Source of the DNA: CAZKWG01 sp964615375
Lineage (GTDB): Bacteria; Myxococcota_A; UBA796; CAZKWG01
Reading direction: 5' to 3'
Length of the DNA: 64,000 nt
Assembly: GCA_964615375.1 (NCBI GenBank)
Contig: CAZTOW010000026.1
Span: 1 to 64,000 of the forward strand
A program made the translations under genes and the position numbers. Of this stretch, positions 24,429 through 33,519 are shown piece by piece (the first letter of the stretch is position 1; the number at the start of each line of letters is the position of its first letter). The notes beneath the pieces were generated by a model. The model worked only from the letters and a program-made list of their open reading frames with translations, was not told where the DNA came from and did not search any database.

Positions 24429-27236
24429 ATGCCACGCCGCGCCCTGTCCATCCTCCTGCTGCTGCTCGCTGGCTGCAGGCCCGACCCCTCCACCGACAAG
24501 ACGGGCGAGACGGGGGACACGGGCGGCGGAGGCGACACGGGCGAGACCGATGACCCCATCCCCACCGGCTGCATCACCGTGGACGGCGGCGGCGGCTACG
24601 CGAACATCTCCGACGCGATCGCCGTGGCCACGGACGGGTCCGTGGTCTCGCTCTGCGCGGGGACCTGGAACGAGACCGTCGTGATCGACAAGGCGCTGAC
24701 CCTCGAGGGCCCCGGCATGGACGAGGCCACGCTGGTCGCGCCCACAAACGAGCCGGCCATCGAGATCGCCGCCGACGGGGTCACGATCCGCGGCGTGGCG
24801 CTGGAGGGCACGCGCAGCGGCGTGGTGGTGGACGGCTTCGCCGACACGCGCCTGGTCGCGGTGGGCTTCCTGGCCGTGGACAACTACGGCGTGGAGGCCA
24901 GCGACGTCTCCAACCTGAGCGTGGAGGGCTGCACCTTCAACGCCACGGCCTACGGCGGCGTGCAGGTGGACGGCGGCACCGCCAGCGTCGTGGACTCCAC
25001 CTTCAACGACAACGTGGGCTTCGCCATCAAGGGCGTGGGCGGCGCGGAGCTGGTCGTCTCCAACAACTCCATCACGGGCACGACCCCGACCGACCCCGAC
25101 GAGGTCGTCGACGGCCACGGCATCTGGCTGGTGGAGAGCTCGGCCGCGCTCTCGGCCAACGTGCTCACCGACAACGCCTTCGTCGGGATCTACGCCGACA
25201 GCAGCGCGCTCACGCTCTCCGGGGACAGCGTGGAGGGCTCGCTCTACGGCGTAGCCCACATCCTGGAGGACCTGAGCGTGGACGGGGTCACGCTCACCGA
25301 CAACTACTACTATGGGCTCTTCGCCATCACCGACCAGCCGGTCGAGGTCACGGGCGCGGTCATCAGCGGCGACCCGGCGAGCGTGGTGGACGTGGACACC
25401 GATCTCTGGGGCGACGAGGACGTCGGCTACCTGGGCGTGGGGCTCTACGTGGCGGCGCCGACGGTGACGGTGAGCAGCTCCACCGTGACCGGATACAACA
25501 ACGCCGGCCTGCTGCTCGGGTCCTACGACGACAGCGGCTGCGTGGCCAGCCTGGACGGCGTGACGCTGGCCGACAACGGCCGCATCGGGATGTACGTGCT
25601 GGGCGCCGATCTCCTCGCCAACGACGTGACCGTGCAGGGCGTGATCGACATCGAAGAGGGTGGCGACTCCCAGTGCTACACGGTGGACACGAACGCGGCG
25701 GCCTCCCTCATCCAGAGCTCGGCGACCTGGACGGGCGGCGCCGTGCAGGACAACGACGGCTACGGGATCGCCTCGCTGTACTCAGCGCTCGAGCTCGAGG
25801 GCGCGACCATCTCCGGCAACGCCTGCGGCGGCGTGATGAACTACGGCGGGGCGCTGGTGGCCCAGGGCAACACCTTCTCGGCGAGCGGAAACGACTCCTT
25901 CGAGGCCGGGCTGGTCTCCTATCAGGGCTCCAGCACGGCGGTCGTGGGCAACACCTTCGTGGACAACCAGGTCTGGACCACGACCTACGACTATGAGTAC
26001 GACGACGGCGCCGGCACCACCTACCACTATCAGCAGTATGGGTACACCGGATACGACCTCCAGATCTTCTACGGCGGGACGAACACGATCGAGGGCAACA
26101 CCTTCACGACCGGGACCAACAGCGTCTACGCCTACGACGCGGACGTGGAGATCGAGGACAACACCTGGACGGACTACCGCGGCGTCGTCTTCCAGGTCGG
26201 CTCCAGCGAGGGCAACACCCTGACGATCAAGGACGCGACCGTAGACGGCTTCTACAGCTACGGCGCCTACTGCAGCCAGGCCACGCTGGACATCTCCGAC
26301 AGCACCTTCCAGAACGGCGGCAACTACTACTACGAGTATTACTCCTACGTCAACGACGAGCTCTCCTACTCGTACACCGGCGAGTACGCGAACCAGACCC
26401 TCTACGGCTACGACTGCACGATGGTGGCCGAGGACGTGGACGTGCTGGACACCAACGGGGGCGTGCTCACCGGCAACGGCGGGAGCTACGAGCTCACCGG
26501 GATCAAGGGCCAGAACGTCGGCAACGCCGGCTCCACGGGCGCGGACACGATCTACCTGAGCTCGTACTCGTACTACTACTACGACACAAGCTCCGGGAGC
26601 GAGTACGAGTCCTTCTATGAGGTCGAGGCCTGGCTCAGCGACGTCACCCTGGACGGCGTGGTGGCCGGGAACGGGATCACCGTCATCGAGTCCATCTACG
26701 AGTACTACGGCGACGGCGCCGACGACCCCGACACCCTCGTCCACCTCGACGGGGTCACGCTCAACGACATCGACGAGTCCGGACTGCGGCTGGAGACCTC
26801 GGGGACGGTGGAGACAGGGCCGGAGGTCGACGTGTCGGACCTGGTGATCTCGGGGGCGGCCGATGGCGTCTACGCGAGCACAGGCACGCTCTCGGTGGAG
26901 AACGCCGAGATCAGCGACGTCACGGGCGAGGCGCTGGACCTCACGTCGAGCACGGTGAGCCTGAGCGGGCTCACGATCTCGGGGGCGGGGGCGGACGCGG
27001 TGACGGCCTCCGGCGGCAGCCTGACGATGACGGGCAGCAGCGTGGACGCCAGCGCGGGGACCGGCCTGGTGCTCTCCAGCCTCACGGCCGAGGTGACGGG
27101 GAACACGATCACGGGCAGCGCGGGCTACGGGATGGAGTGCAGCGAGGTCACCTTCTCCGCCTGCGGCAACGATCTGAGCGGCAACACGCTGGGTGAGCAG
27201 ACGGGCTGCGACGAGAGCTGCGCCACGCCCGAGTAG
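24429..27236 (+). CDS. Large right-handed beta-helix lipoprotein with Tyr-rich insertions
   Basis: A 935-residue protein. The signal ends in the lipobox LLLAGC, followed by an acidic Thr/Gly/Asp tether. More than twenty short repeats with buried Val/Ile and Asn/Ser turns (NISDAIAVATDGSVVSLCAGTW at the start; VVSNNSITG, SGNTFS-type steps) form a parallel beta-helix of the pectin-lyase/NosD type. Between about residues 515 and 760 there are Tyr-dense strings such as YYYEYYSYVN and SYSYYYYDTSS. The fold often binds or cleaves polysaccharide, but no catalytic set is evident. ATG 24429 opens the signal peptide. It is probably exposed on the cell surface. Confidence 0.8.
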   Translation: MPRRALSILLLLLAGCRPDPSTDKTGETGDTGGGGDTGETDDPIPTGCITVDGGGGYANISDAIAVATDGSVVSLCAGTWNETVVIDKALTLEGPGMDEATLVAPTNEPAIEIAADGVTIRGVALEGTRSGVVVDGFADTRLVAVGFLAVDNYGVEASDVSNLSVEGCTFNATAYGGVQVDGGTASVVDSTFNDNVGFAIKGVGGAELVVSNNSITGTTPTDPDEVVDGHGIWLVESSAALSANVLTDNAFVGIYADSSALTLSGDSVEGSLYGVAHILEDLSVDGVTLTDNYYYGLFAITDQPVEVTGAVISGDPASVVDVDTDLWGDEDVGYLGVGLYVAAPTVTVSSSTVTGYNNAGLLLGSYDDSGCVASLDGVTLADNGRIGMYVLGADLLANDVTVQGVIDIEEGGDSQCYTVDTNAAASLIQSSATWTGGAVQDNDGYGIASLYSALELEGATISGNACGGVMNYGGALVAQGNTFSASGNDSFEAGLVSYQGSSTAVVGNTFVDNQVWTTTYDYEYDDGAGTTYHYQQYGYTGYDLQIFYGGTNTIEGNTFTTGTNSVYAYDADVEIEDNTWTDYRGVVFQVGSSEGNTLTIKDATVDGFYSYGAYCSQATLDISDSTFQNGGNYYYEYYSYVNDELSYSYTGEYANQTLYGYDCTMVAEDVDVLDTNGGVLTGNGGSYELTGIKGQNVGNAGSTGADTIYLSSYSYYYYDTSSGSEYESFYEVEAWLSDVTLDGVVAGNGITVIESIYEYYGDGADDPDTLVHLDGVTLNDIDESGLRLETSGTVETGPEVDVSDLVISGAADGVYASTGTLSVENAEISDVTGEALDLTSSTVSLSGLTISGAGADAVTASGGSLTMTGSSVDASAGTGLVLSSLTAEVTGNTITGSAGYGMECSEVTFSACGNDLSGNTLGEQTGCDESCATPE

Positions 27237-27243
27237 CGCTCAG
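27230..27243. repeat. Convergent-stop junction motif, copy 2
   Basis: CGAGTAGCGCTCAG spans the TAG stop of the beta-helix gene and the TGA stop of the convergent TPR lipoprotein gene. It differs from the copies at 19180 and 63176 by one base. Confidence 0.55.
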
Positions 27244-28304
27244 GGCGGGACCTGGGTCTCCAGCAGGACCTGGCCCGCGCGCTCGATCCGGGCGGCGCAG
27301 GCCCCCGAGAGGCGGTGGAGCTCGGCCTGCGCCACCGTCTGCCCCTCGCGCCGGAGCTCCAGGAGCGCGGGGTCGGGATCGCGCGCGCCCTCCGGACCCA
27401 CGACCTCCGCCCGCGCGCCCGCGGGGAGAACGACCAGCACACGCCCCTCCTCGCGACCGGCCCAGGGCGCCTCGTGCCCGGCGAGCGCGGCCTCCACCGA
27501 GCGCAGGGTGCCCTGCTCGTCCGGCGCCCCCGCCACCTGTCGGCCGGGGAGCGCGAGGATCTGGAGCGCGACGCGGTCGCTGAGCGCGGAGACGCCGCCC
27601 GCCGCCACCAGCCAGGGGCCGAGGCGCAGATCGCCGGGGCTCAGCGTGCGCCAGGTCGCGGTCAGGGTGCGCGTGGTGGTGCGCCCCTCGGAGAGCCCGA
27701 TGTCCTCGACCAGGCGCCGCAGTCGGAGGGACCCGCTGGGCTCGCCCATGTCCGTGATCGCGACGAGCGCCCCGCGCTTCGCCTCGACGACCAGCTCCAG
27801 GGTCGCGTCCTCGCCCATCAGCACGGGGCCGTCCTCGCCACGCAGCGCGAGCTTCACGTCCGGCGGCGGCGCCAGCGACGCGGTGGAGGGATCAGCGGCC
27901 ACCGCGGCGAAGTCCGGGTCCTCCCCGACCTCCAGCGGGTCCACCGCCCCCGCGGCGTAGAGGATGCGGAGGTCCTCGGCGGCGCGCTCCACCTCGCCGC
28001 GCCGGGCGCGCAGGGCGGCGCGGTTGTAGCGCAGCGTGGGATCGTCGGGGAAGCGGGCGAGCGCCTCGTCGAGGGTGGCCAGCGCGCCGTCCGTGTCCCC
28101 GGCCCGATCCTGGGCCACGGCCCTCCAGGCGGGCGCCGCGGCGCTGTGCGGGTCGAGCTCTGCGAGGCGCGCGAAGCGCTCGGCGGCCAGGGCGTGCTCC
28201 CCCCGGTCGAGGGCGGCGCGAGCCTCGTCCCAGACCGCGAGCGCGTCGTGGTAGCGGGCCAGCTCGGGGTCCTGGCAGGCCAGGAGAGCCAGGAGGATCA
28301 GCAT
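27240..28304 (-). CDS. TPR lipoprotein with C-terminal beta-domain
   Basis: A 354-residue lipoprotein with a very short signal, MLILLALLAC. Residues 15-130 form about three tetratricopeptide repeats (ALDRGEHALAAERFARLAELDP, AVAQDRAGDTDGALATLDEAL, LRYNRAALRARRGEVERAAEDL). The rest is beta-rich, with a stretch (VLMGEDATLELVVEAKRGALVAI) that faintly recalls BatD/oxygen-tolerance domains; that comparison is weak. ATG 28304 is chosen because it opens the signal and overlaps the pgeF stop by 7 nt, so the two genes are coupled. The role is unknown. Confidence 0.7.
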   Translation of the reverse strand: MLILLALLACQDPELARYHDALAVWDEARAALDRGEHALAAERFARLAELDPHSAAAPAWRAVAQDRAGDTDGALATLDEALARFPDDPTLRYNRAALRARRGEVERAAEDLRILYAAGAVDPLEVGEDPDFAAVAADPSTASLAPPPDVKLALRGEDGPVLMGEDATLELVVEAKRGALVAITDMGEPSGSLRLRRLVEDIGLSEGRTTTRTLTATWRTLSPGDLRLGPWLVAAGGVSALSDRVALQILALPGRQVAGAPDEQGTLRSVEAALAGHEAPWAGREEGRVLVVLPAGARAEVVGPEGARDPDPALLELRREGQTVAQAELHRLSGACAARIERAGQVLLETQVPP

Positions 28305-28984
28305 CGTCGGCCGATGATCCCGACCTGGCGGCCAGCCTGGGCTCCGTCGCGGCGGTGGCTGTGAAGGTCGGGGTTGCTCTGCGTGCAAAGCTGCACGACG
28401 TCGATGGCGGGCACCCCCGCGCGCCGGAGCTGCCAGGCGGCGGCGGCGCGCAGATCGGCGTGCTCGCGGCGCGGCCCGGCCCGGGTGAAGACCTCCCGCG
28501 GCACGCCAGACCCGGCGATCCCCGCGATCACCTCCTCACCCACCTCGTACTGCTCGGGCGAGATGCAGGGGCCGATGGCCGCGCCGAGGGGCTCGCCGAG
28601 CCGGGCCACCGCCTCCCCCAGGATGTCGCAGGCGATCCCGCGCCAGCCGGCGTGGACGGCGGCCACCCCGCGCGCGCCGACCACCAGGATCGGCACGCAG
28701 TCGGCGACCCGCACCGCCACCAGCAGCCCGGGAGCCCGCACGATCAGCGCGTCCCCCTCCCCCGCGAGCCCCGGGGCCTCGACCTCGAGGACCTCGCGCC
28801 CGTGGACCTGCGAGGCCAGCGCCACCCCCGCGCTCTCCACCCCCAGCGCCGCCGTCAGAGCGGCCCAGCGCTCCGGCGGCGCGCCGCGCCCGAGATCCTC
28901 GGCTCCCGGCGTTCGCGCGGTGCTGAAGCCGTGGACCAGGTCGGGGAATCGGGCGAGCAGCGCGGAGCGGAGCAGCATGAGCAT
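28298..28984 (-). CDS. pgeF: Peptidoglycan editing factor / laccase-domain protein PgeF
   Basis: A 228-residue protein of the YfiH/YlmD family, now known as PgeF, which removes misincorporated L-Ser from peptidoglycan precursors; older annotations call it a polyphenol oxidase. Metal-site motifs are visible: VALASQVHG, VADCVPILV, AAVHAGWRGIACDIL and the C-terminal C...H pair in CTQSNPDLHSHRRDG. ATG 28984 (or 28978) begins the family N-terminus (LLARFPDLVHGFSTA). It is coupled to the downstream TPR lipoprotein. Confidence 0.92.
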   Translation of the reverse strand: MLMLLRSALLARFPDLVHGFSTARTPGAEDLGRGAPPERWAALTAALGVESAGVALASQVHGREVLEVEAPGLAGEGDALIVRAPGLLVAVRVADCVPILVVGARGVAAVHAGWRGIACDILGEAVARLGEPLGAAIGPCISPEQYEVGEEVIAGIAGSGVPREVFTRAGPRREHADLRAAAAWQLRRAGVPAIDVVQLCTQSNPDLHSHRRDGAQAGRQVGIIGRRC

Positions 28985-29041
28985 CAAGCTGCCCCGGGGA
29001 GCGTCCGGGGTCAACCCGGGTCCTCGCCGCGCAGGCGAGGC

Positions 29042-29071
29042 TTGACAGCGGGGAAGCCGGCGCTCTACCCT
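29042..29071 (+). promoter_or_regulatory. Promoter for the kelch-type lipoprotein gene
   Basis: TTGACA (29042-29047), 18-bp spacer, TACCCT (29066-29071). The predicted start is about 10 nt before the ATG at 29088, giving a very short leader. Confidence 0.5.
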
Positions 29072-29087
29072 GCGTGCAGGACAACCC

Positions 29088-30671
29088 ATGCCCAAGCTCC
29101 TCTTCCTGCTCCTCGCCGCGTGCTCCGGGTCCCAGACCGGCAAGATCTACGACTACACCCTGACCATCACGCCGGTCACGCCGGACAACCAGAGCCCCTT
29201 CGACGGCCTCGTCAGCCTCGACCTCATCATCGAGCCGGAGGTCGGGGAGGAGCTCGTCTACTCGCTGGACGCCGACGCGCTCGCGGCCAGCGGTGACCCG
29301 GAGATCACCGATCTCCCGGCGCTGGACAACGCCACGCTGGCGCTCGAGGGCTACGACGACGCCCGCATGTTCTCCTTTGGTCGCTCCGATCCGGTCTCCC
29401 TGGAGACGGGCACCGCCGACGTGCGGATGCTGGTGGCCGAGACCGACCGCTTCGCCTGGTTCAACAGCCTGGAGACGCCCAACTTCGGCGGCGCCATGGC
29501 GTCTGACGGGCAGGGCCGCTTCCTGCTCTTCGGCGGGAACACGGGCGGGGTCGGGACGAACACCGAGGAGGACGTGGTCGACACCGTGTGGGCCATGGAC
29601 GTGGCGCCCCCCGACGAGGCCTTCACGCTGGAGGCCGTGGGGACCATGCCCGTGGACGCCGACGGCGAGGGCCGGCGCATGGGGCACACGGCCTCCACCC
29701 TCTACAACAGCGACGCCGCCGGCCTCGTGCTGGTGGCCGCGGGCCAGAAGACCTACTTCCAGGGCCAGACCTCGCGCGGCGACGCCTTCGTGTGGGACCC
29801 GGAGCAGCAGGAGGTCAGCTCCGAGATCACGCTCAAGAAGAAGCGCTACTTCCATCAGGCGGTGGAGAACCAGGCGGGCAAGGTGCTGCTCATCGGCGGC
29901 TTCGGCTACGCGCGCGCCGGGAGCATCGCGATCGAGACCTCCATCGAGATCGTTGACCCGGTCACGGGCGAGAGCGAGCTCGCCGTGGGCAACACCGAGG
30001 CGGGCTTCGTGTGGACCAGCGCCGCCAGCCTGGGCAGCGAGGGCGTGCTCTTCTGCGGCGGGATCGCCGAGGAGGCCAGCGGATGGACCGGCACCGCGGC
30101 CTGCGATCTGGTGAGCAATTCGGGTGAGGTCCAGGGCGGCTATGTCACCTTGGAGGAGCCGCTGGCCAACGCCTCGCTGACGCAGCTGGGGGACGGCAAG
30201 GCCCTGCTGACCGGCGGGCTCGTGACCACGGACGTGGCCGACATGAACGACTTCGTGGAGGTCCCGGCCACGACGCGCGCCTGGATCATCGAGGGCGGGC
30301 AGATCCGCGAGGTCGGCTCGATGCACCTGGCGCGCGCGGCCCACGGATCGGCCCTGCTGCCGGACGGGCGCGTGCTCGTCTTCGGCGGGATGACCGCCAC
30401 GCCCTCGGGGCTCTACCCGGCGGCCGACAACGCGCTGGCCTGCGCGGAGGTCTTCGACCCGAGCGACGAGCAGTTCTACGTGCTGGAGAGCTGCTCGGAG
30501 GACAGCACCTCGAGCCCGCTGCCCGAGCAGACCAGCTTCCCGAGCTACTTCGCCGATCCGCTCTACGGGCTGCTGACCGCCAGCGGGATCGCCCCCTCCG
30601 GCCGCACCTACGGCGACGCGACCTCGGGCGTGTCCTACTTCGTGAGCTGCCCCGACCCCGATCAGTGCTGA
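29088..30671 (+). CDS. Kelch-like beta-propeller lipoprotein
   Basis: A 527-residue lipoprotein whose signal is very short and ends LLLAAC. The mature protein has repeated blades ending in GG with spaced aromatic residues: GRFLLFGGNTGG, AGLVLVAAGQKTY, KVLLIGGFGYAR, GVLFCGGIAEEA, KALLTGGLVTTD, GRVLVFGGMTA. This is the kelch propeller pattern, about six blades. Several cysteines near the end (ALACAEVF, LESCSED, SCPDPDQC) may form disulphides. Such surface propellers mediate binding; no enzyme motif is present. The stop overlaps the convergent HAD gene by 10 nt. Confidence 0.8.
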   Translation: MPKLLFLLLAACSGSQTGKIYDYTLTITPVTPDNQSPFDGLVSLDLIIEPEVGEELVYSLDADALAASGDPEITDLPALDNATLALEGYDDARMFSFGRSDPVSLETGTADVRMLVAETDRFAWFNSLETPNFGGAMASDGQGRFLLFGGNTGGVGTNTEEDVVDTVWAMDVAPPDEAFTLEAVGTMPVDADGEGRRMGHTASTLYNSDAAGLVLVAAGQKTYFQGQTSRGDAFVWDPEQQEVSSEITLKKKRYFHQAVENQAGKVLLIGGFGYARAGSIAIETSIEIVDPVTGESELAVGNTEAGFVWTSAASLGSEGVLFCGGIAEEASGWTGTAACDLVSNSGEVQGGYVTLEEPLANASLTQLGDGKALLTGGLVTTDVADMNDFVEVPATTRAWIIEGGQIREVGSMHLARAAHGSALLPDGRVLVFGGMTATPSGLYPAADNALACAEVFDPSDEQFYVLESCSEDSTSSPLPEQTSFPSYFADPLYGLLTASGIAPSGRTYGDATSGVSYFVSCPDPDQC

Positions 30672-31378
30672 GGGCGCAGCGTCCCCAGCAGGGCGTCTAG
30701 CCCGTCGGCTAGATTATCTAGCAGAAGATCCGGCCGGCTGGCGACCAGATCCTCGCGGGGGGCGAAGCCCGTCGCCACCGCCACCGCCACGACCTCGACC
30801 CCGCGCGGGCCGAGCAGGCGCGCCCCCGCCCGCGCCGCCGAGACGTCCGAGGGCGTGTCGCCCACCAGCACCACCCGCCGGGGAGCCCGCCCGCGCCGCA
30901 GCGCCCGACGCCAGGCGAAGGGCATGAGCGCGTCCCGGTCCGGGGCGTCGTCCCCGTAGGCCCCGGGCTGGCCGGCGAAGGGCGCCCAGAGGTCCATGCG
31001 CTCCAGCTTCACGCGCGCCCCCGCCGACCAGTTGCCGGTCATGAGGCCCACCTGAGCCCGCCCCTCCAGCGCGGAGACCGCCTCGCGCACCCCGGGGCAG
31101 AGCACCGAGCGCCCCTCGCGCACCGCCCGCGCCATCTCGCCCTCCAGGGCCTGCACGTAGCGGCTCCGCAGGCGACTCAGCCGCCGCGGGGTGGGCTCCA
31201 CGCCCGCGCGCCGCAGGGCGACCGAGACGATGGCCGGATCCACCGCGCCGGCGAAGGAGAGGTCGTCGAAGGCGTCGGGGCGACCGTGCAGGGCGCGCAT
31301 GGCCTCCACCATGGCGGCCCGCCCGGCGCCGCCCGTGCGGAGCAGGGTGCCGTCGATGTCGAAGAGCACGAGGTTCAA
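30662..31378 (-). CDS. HAD-superfamily phosphatase (phosphoglycolate phosphatase-like)
   Basis: A 238-residue HAD hydrolase. Motif I is VLFDIDGTLLRT (nucleophile Asp and general acid Asp), motif II LMTGNW, motif III/IV VVLVGDTPSDVSAA. An alpha-helical cap lies between I and II, as in Gph-type phosphatases. The start is TTG at 31378, overlapping the nadD stop as TTGA; longer readings run inside nadD. Its place after nadD suggests coupled expression, but the substrate cannot be told from sequence. Confidence 0.88.
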   Translation of the reverse strand: MNLVLFDIDGTLLRTGGAGRAAMVEAMRALHGRPDAFDDLSFAGAVDPAIVSVALRRAGVEPTPRRLSRLRSRYVQALEGEMARAVREGRSVLCPGVREAVSALEGRAQVGLMTGNWSAGARVKLERMDLWAPFAGQPGAYGDDAPDRDALMPFAWRRALRRGRAPRRVVLVGDTPSDVSAARAGARLLGPRGVEVVAVAVATGFAPREDLVASRPDLLLDNLADGLDALLGTLRPQH

Positions 31379-31923
31379 GGGTCCTCCTCGGCCAGGAGCC
31401 GCGCGACGCTGCGGGTCACCAGCCCCCCCAGCGGCTCGCCACGCGCCCGCCGCTCGCGGATGAGGGTGCTGCTCAGATCGGGGAAGACCACGGCCCCCGG
31501 CGGCGCCTCGTAGCCGTTGCGACCGACGATGATGGGCTCGAAGTCGCGGGCGATGGCCTCCCAGTCCCGCCACTTCGGGAGCGTGGGCAGCACGTCGGCC
31601 CCCACCACCAGGCGTAGCGCCGCGCCCGGGTTCTGGGCCTGCAGGGCGCGCAAAGTCTCGATGGTGTACGAGGGCGTGGGCAAGGTGCTCTCGACGTGGG
31701 AGACGCGCACGCGGGGGTCCACGTCGGAGGCCATGGCCTCGCACCAGCGCAGGCGGCGCTCGAAGGGGGCCAGGGTCTTGCCATGCCAGGGCTCGAAGGC
31801 GTGGCGGAAGACCGGCACCAGCCAGACCTCGTCCACCTGATCCGTCCAGAGCAGCCAGGCCGCGACCATGGCGTGGGCCACGTGGGGCGGGTTGAAGCTG
31901 CCGCCGTACACCGCGATGCGCAC
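31375..31923 (-). CDS. nadD: Nicotinate-mononucleotide adenylyltransferase
   Basis: A 182-residue enzyme of NAD synthesis that adenylates nicotinate mononucleotide. The nucleotidyltransferase signature AVYGGSFNPPHVAHAMVA is at the N-terminus, with VVGADVLPTLPKW and the C-terminal SSTLIRERRARGE (ISSTxIR-type). GTG 31923 is chosen because GGGAGGT precedes it by five bases and it begins at the family start. It is coupled to the HAD gene by a 4-nt overlap and divergent from murI (70 bp). Confidence 0.95.
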   Translation of the reverse strand: MRIAVYGGSFNPPHVAHAMVAAWLLWTDQVDEVWLVPVFRHAFEPWHGKTLAPFERRLRWCEAMASDVDPRVRVSHVESTLPTPSYTIETLRALQAQNPGAALRLVVGADVLPTLPKWRDWEAIARDFEPIIVGRNGYEAPPGAVVFPDLSSTLIRERRARGEPLGGLVTRSVARLLAEEDP

Positions 31924-31993
31924 CCGGGACCTCCCGCGAGGGAACCTATCCGGGCGCGCGGCGATCCGTGTTAGGTCCCTCGTGGAGGTCCTG

Positions 31994-32869
31994 GTGAGCG
32001 TCAAGAACCTGCCCATCGGCGTCTTCGACTCGGGCGTGGGCGGGCTGACGGTGCTTCAGGCCCTCACGCGCCGCCTTCCTGCGGAGAACCTCCTCTATCT
32101 GGGGGACACGGCCCGCGTGCCTTACGGTACGCGCTCGCCGGAGACGGTCCTGCGCTACGCCGAGCGCGTCGCCGGCCACCTCTACACCCGCGGGATCAAG
32201 GCCCTGGTCATCGCCTGCAACACGGCGACCACCTGGGCCCTGCCCGCGCTCGAGGCCACCGGCGCCCGCCTGGGCGTGCCGGTCATCGGCGTCATCCAGC
32301 CCGGAGCGGCGCGCGCCCTCGAGCTGACCCGGAGCGGGCACGTCGGAGTGATCGGAACCGAGGGCACCGTGCGCGGCGGTCGCTACGAGGAGGCCCTGCG
32401 CGCCGCCTCCCCCGGCGTGAGGGTGGACGCTTTGGCCTGCCCCCTCTTCGTCGCCCTCGCCGAGGAGGGGTGGACCACCGGGCCGATCGCGGCCATGGTG
32501 GCCGAGCGTTACCTCGACCCCTTGCGCGGCGGGCCGGACACCCTCATCCTCGGCTGTACCCACTACCCGCTCCTGTCCGAGGCCATCGCGAGCGCGCTGC
32601 CCGGCGTGACCCTCGTGGACTCGGCCAGCGCCACGGCCGACGCCGTGGCCGCCACGCTCGCTCACCGCGGGCTGCTGCGGAGCGGCGACGCGGGCTGGCA
32701 ACGCTACCTCGTGACGGACAACCTGGCCCGCTTCCTCACCGTCGGACGCCACTTCCTCGGGCGCGAGCCCTGGCCCGCCGAGGTCGTGGACATCGACGAC
32801 AGCGACCACGCGGCCTGGATCTCGCCCCGGGGCGGCGACCTGGCCTCCGCGAGGACCCCCGCCCCGTGA
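31994..32869 (+). CDS. murI: Glutamate racemase
   Basis: A 291-residue racemase that makes D-glutamate for peptidoglycan. Both catalytic cysteine motifs are present: VIACNTATTWALPAL and LILGCTHYPLL, with the N-terminal IGVFDSGVGGLTVL. GTG 31994 is chosen for the GGAGGT at 31984-31989; an upstream frame from 31868 overlaps nadD. Its stop overlaps the ftsE start as GTGA. The linkage to ftsEX, envC and ctpA puts it in a cell-wall and division operon. Confidence 0.96.
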   Translation: MSVKNLPIGVFDSGVGGLTVLQALTRRLPAENLLYLGDTARVPYGTRSPETVLRYAERVAGHLYTRGIKALVIACNTATTWALPALEATGARLGVPVIGVIQPGAARALELTRSGHVGVIGTEGTVRGGRYEEALRAASPGVRVDALACPLFVALAEEGWTTGPIAAMVAERYLDPLRGGPDTLILGCTHYPLLSEAIASALPGVTLVDSASATADAVAATLAHRGLLRSGDAGWQRYLVTDNLARFLTVGRHFLGREPWPAEVVDIDDSDHAAWISPRGGDLASARTPAP

Positions 32870-33519
32870 TCCGCCTCTACCACGTCCACAAGCGATTCGG
32901 AGAGATCTCGGCGTTGACCGATATCTCCGTGCAGGTGGCGAAGGGCGAGTTCGTGTACGTGACGGGCCCCAGCGGCGCGGGCAAGACCACCTTCCTGGAG
33001 CTGGTCTACGGGGCCGAGCCCCCCACGGAGGGCAAGCTGCTCATCGGCGGGGTGGACGCCAGCCGCCTGCCGCCGCGACGCCTGGCCATGCTGCGACGCA
33101 ACATCGGCGTGGTGTTCCAGGACTTCAAGCTCATCCCGCGCCGCACCCTGGCCGAGAACGTCGGGCTCGCGCTGGAGGTGCTCGGCCAGCCGCGGGAGGT
33201 CATCGAGCGCCGCACCAGCGCGGTGCTGAGCCTGGTGGGCCTGCGCGGACGCGGCGGAGAGCTCCCGCCCATGCTCTCCGGCGGCGAGCAGCAGCGCGTG
33301 GCCATCGCCCGCGCCATCGTCGGCGACCCGGCGATCCTGCTCGCCGACGAGCCCACCGGGAACCTGGACGGCAGCATGGCCATCGAGGTGATGGAGATCC
33401 TCCAGGCCATCAACCTGCGCGGCACCACCGTCGTCATCGCCACCCACGACACGGCGCTGATGAGCCGCTTCCCCTACCGCCAGCTCCGCTTCGAGGGCGG
33501 GCGCCTGGTGCGCCAGTGA
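32866..33519 (+). CDS. ftsE: Cell division ATP-binding protein FtsE
   Basis: A 217-residue ABC ATPase. Walker A GPSGAGKTT, Q-loop VFQDFKLI, signature LSGGEQQR, Walker B ILLADEPTGN and the switch His in VIATHD are all present. With FtsX it couples ATP hydrolysis to peptidoglycan hydrolysis at the septum by moving EnvC-type activators. GTG 32866 overlaps the murI stop; the longer frame from 32470 is not real. Four consecutive genes here are coupled through GTGA. Confidence 0.97.
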   Translation: MIRLYHVHKRFGEISALTDISVQVAKGEFVYVTGPSGAGKTTFLELVYGAEPPTEGKLLIGGVDASRLPPRRLAMLRRNIGVVFQDFKLIPRRTLAENVGLALEVLGQPREVIERRTSAVLSLVGLRGRGGELPPMLSGGEQQRVAIARAIVGDPAILLADEPTGNLDGSMAIEVMEILQAINLRGTTVVIATHDTALMSRFPYRQLRFEGGRLVRQ

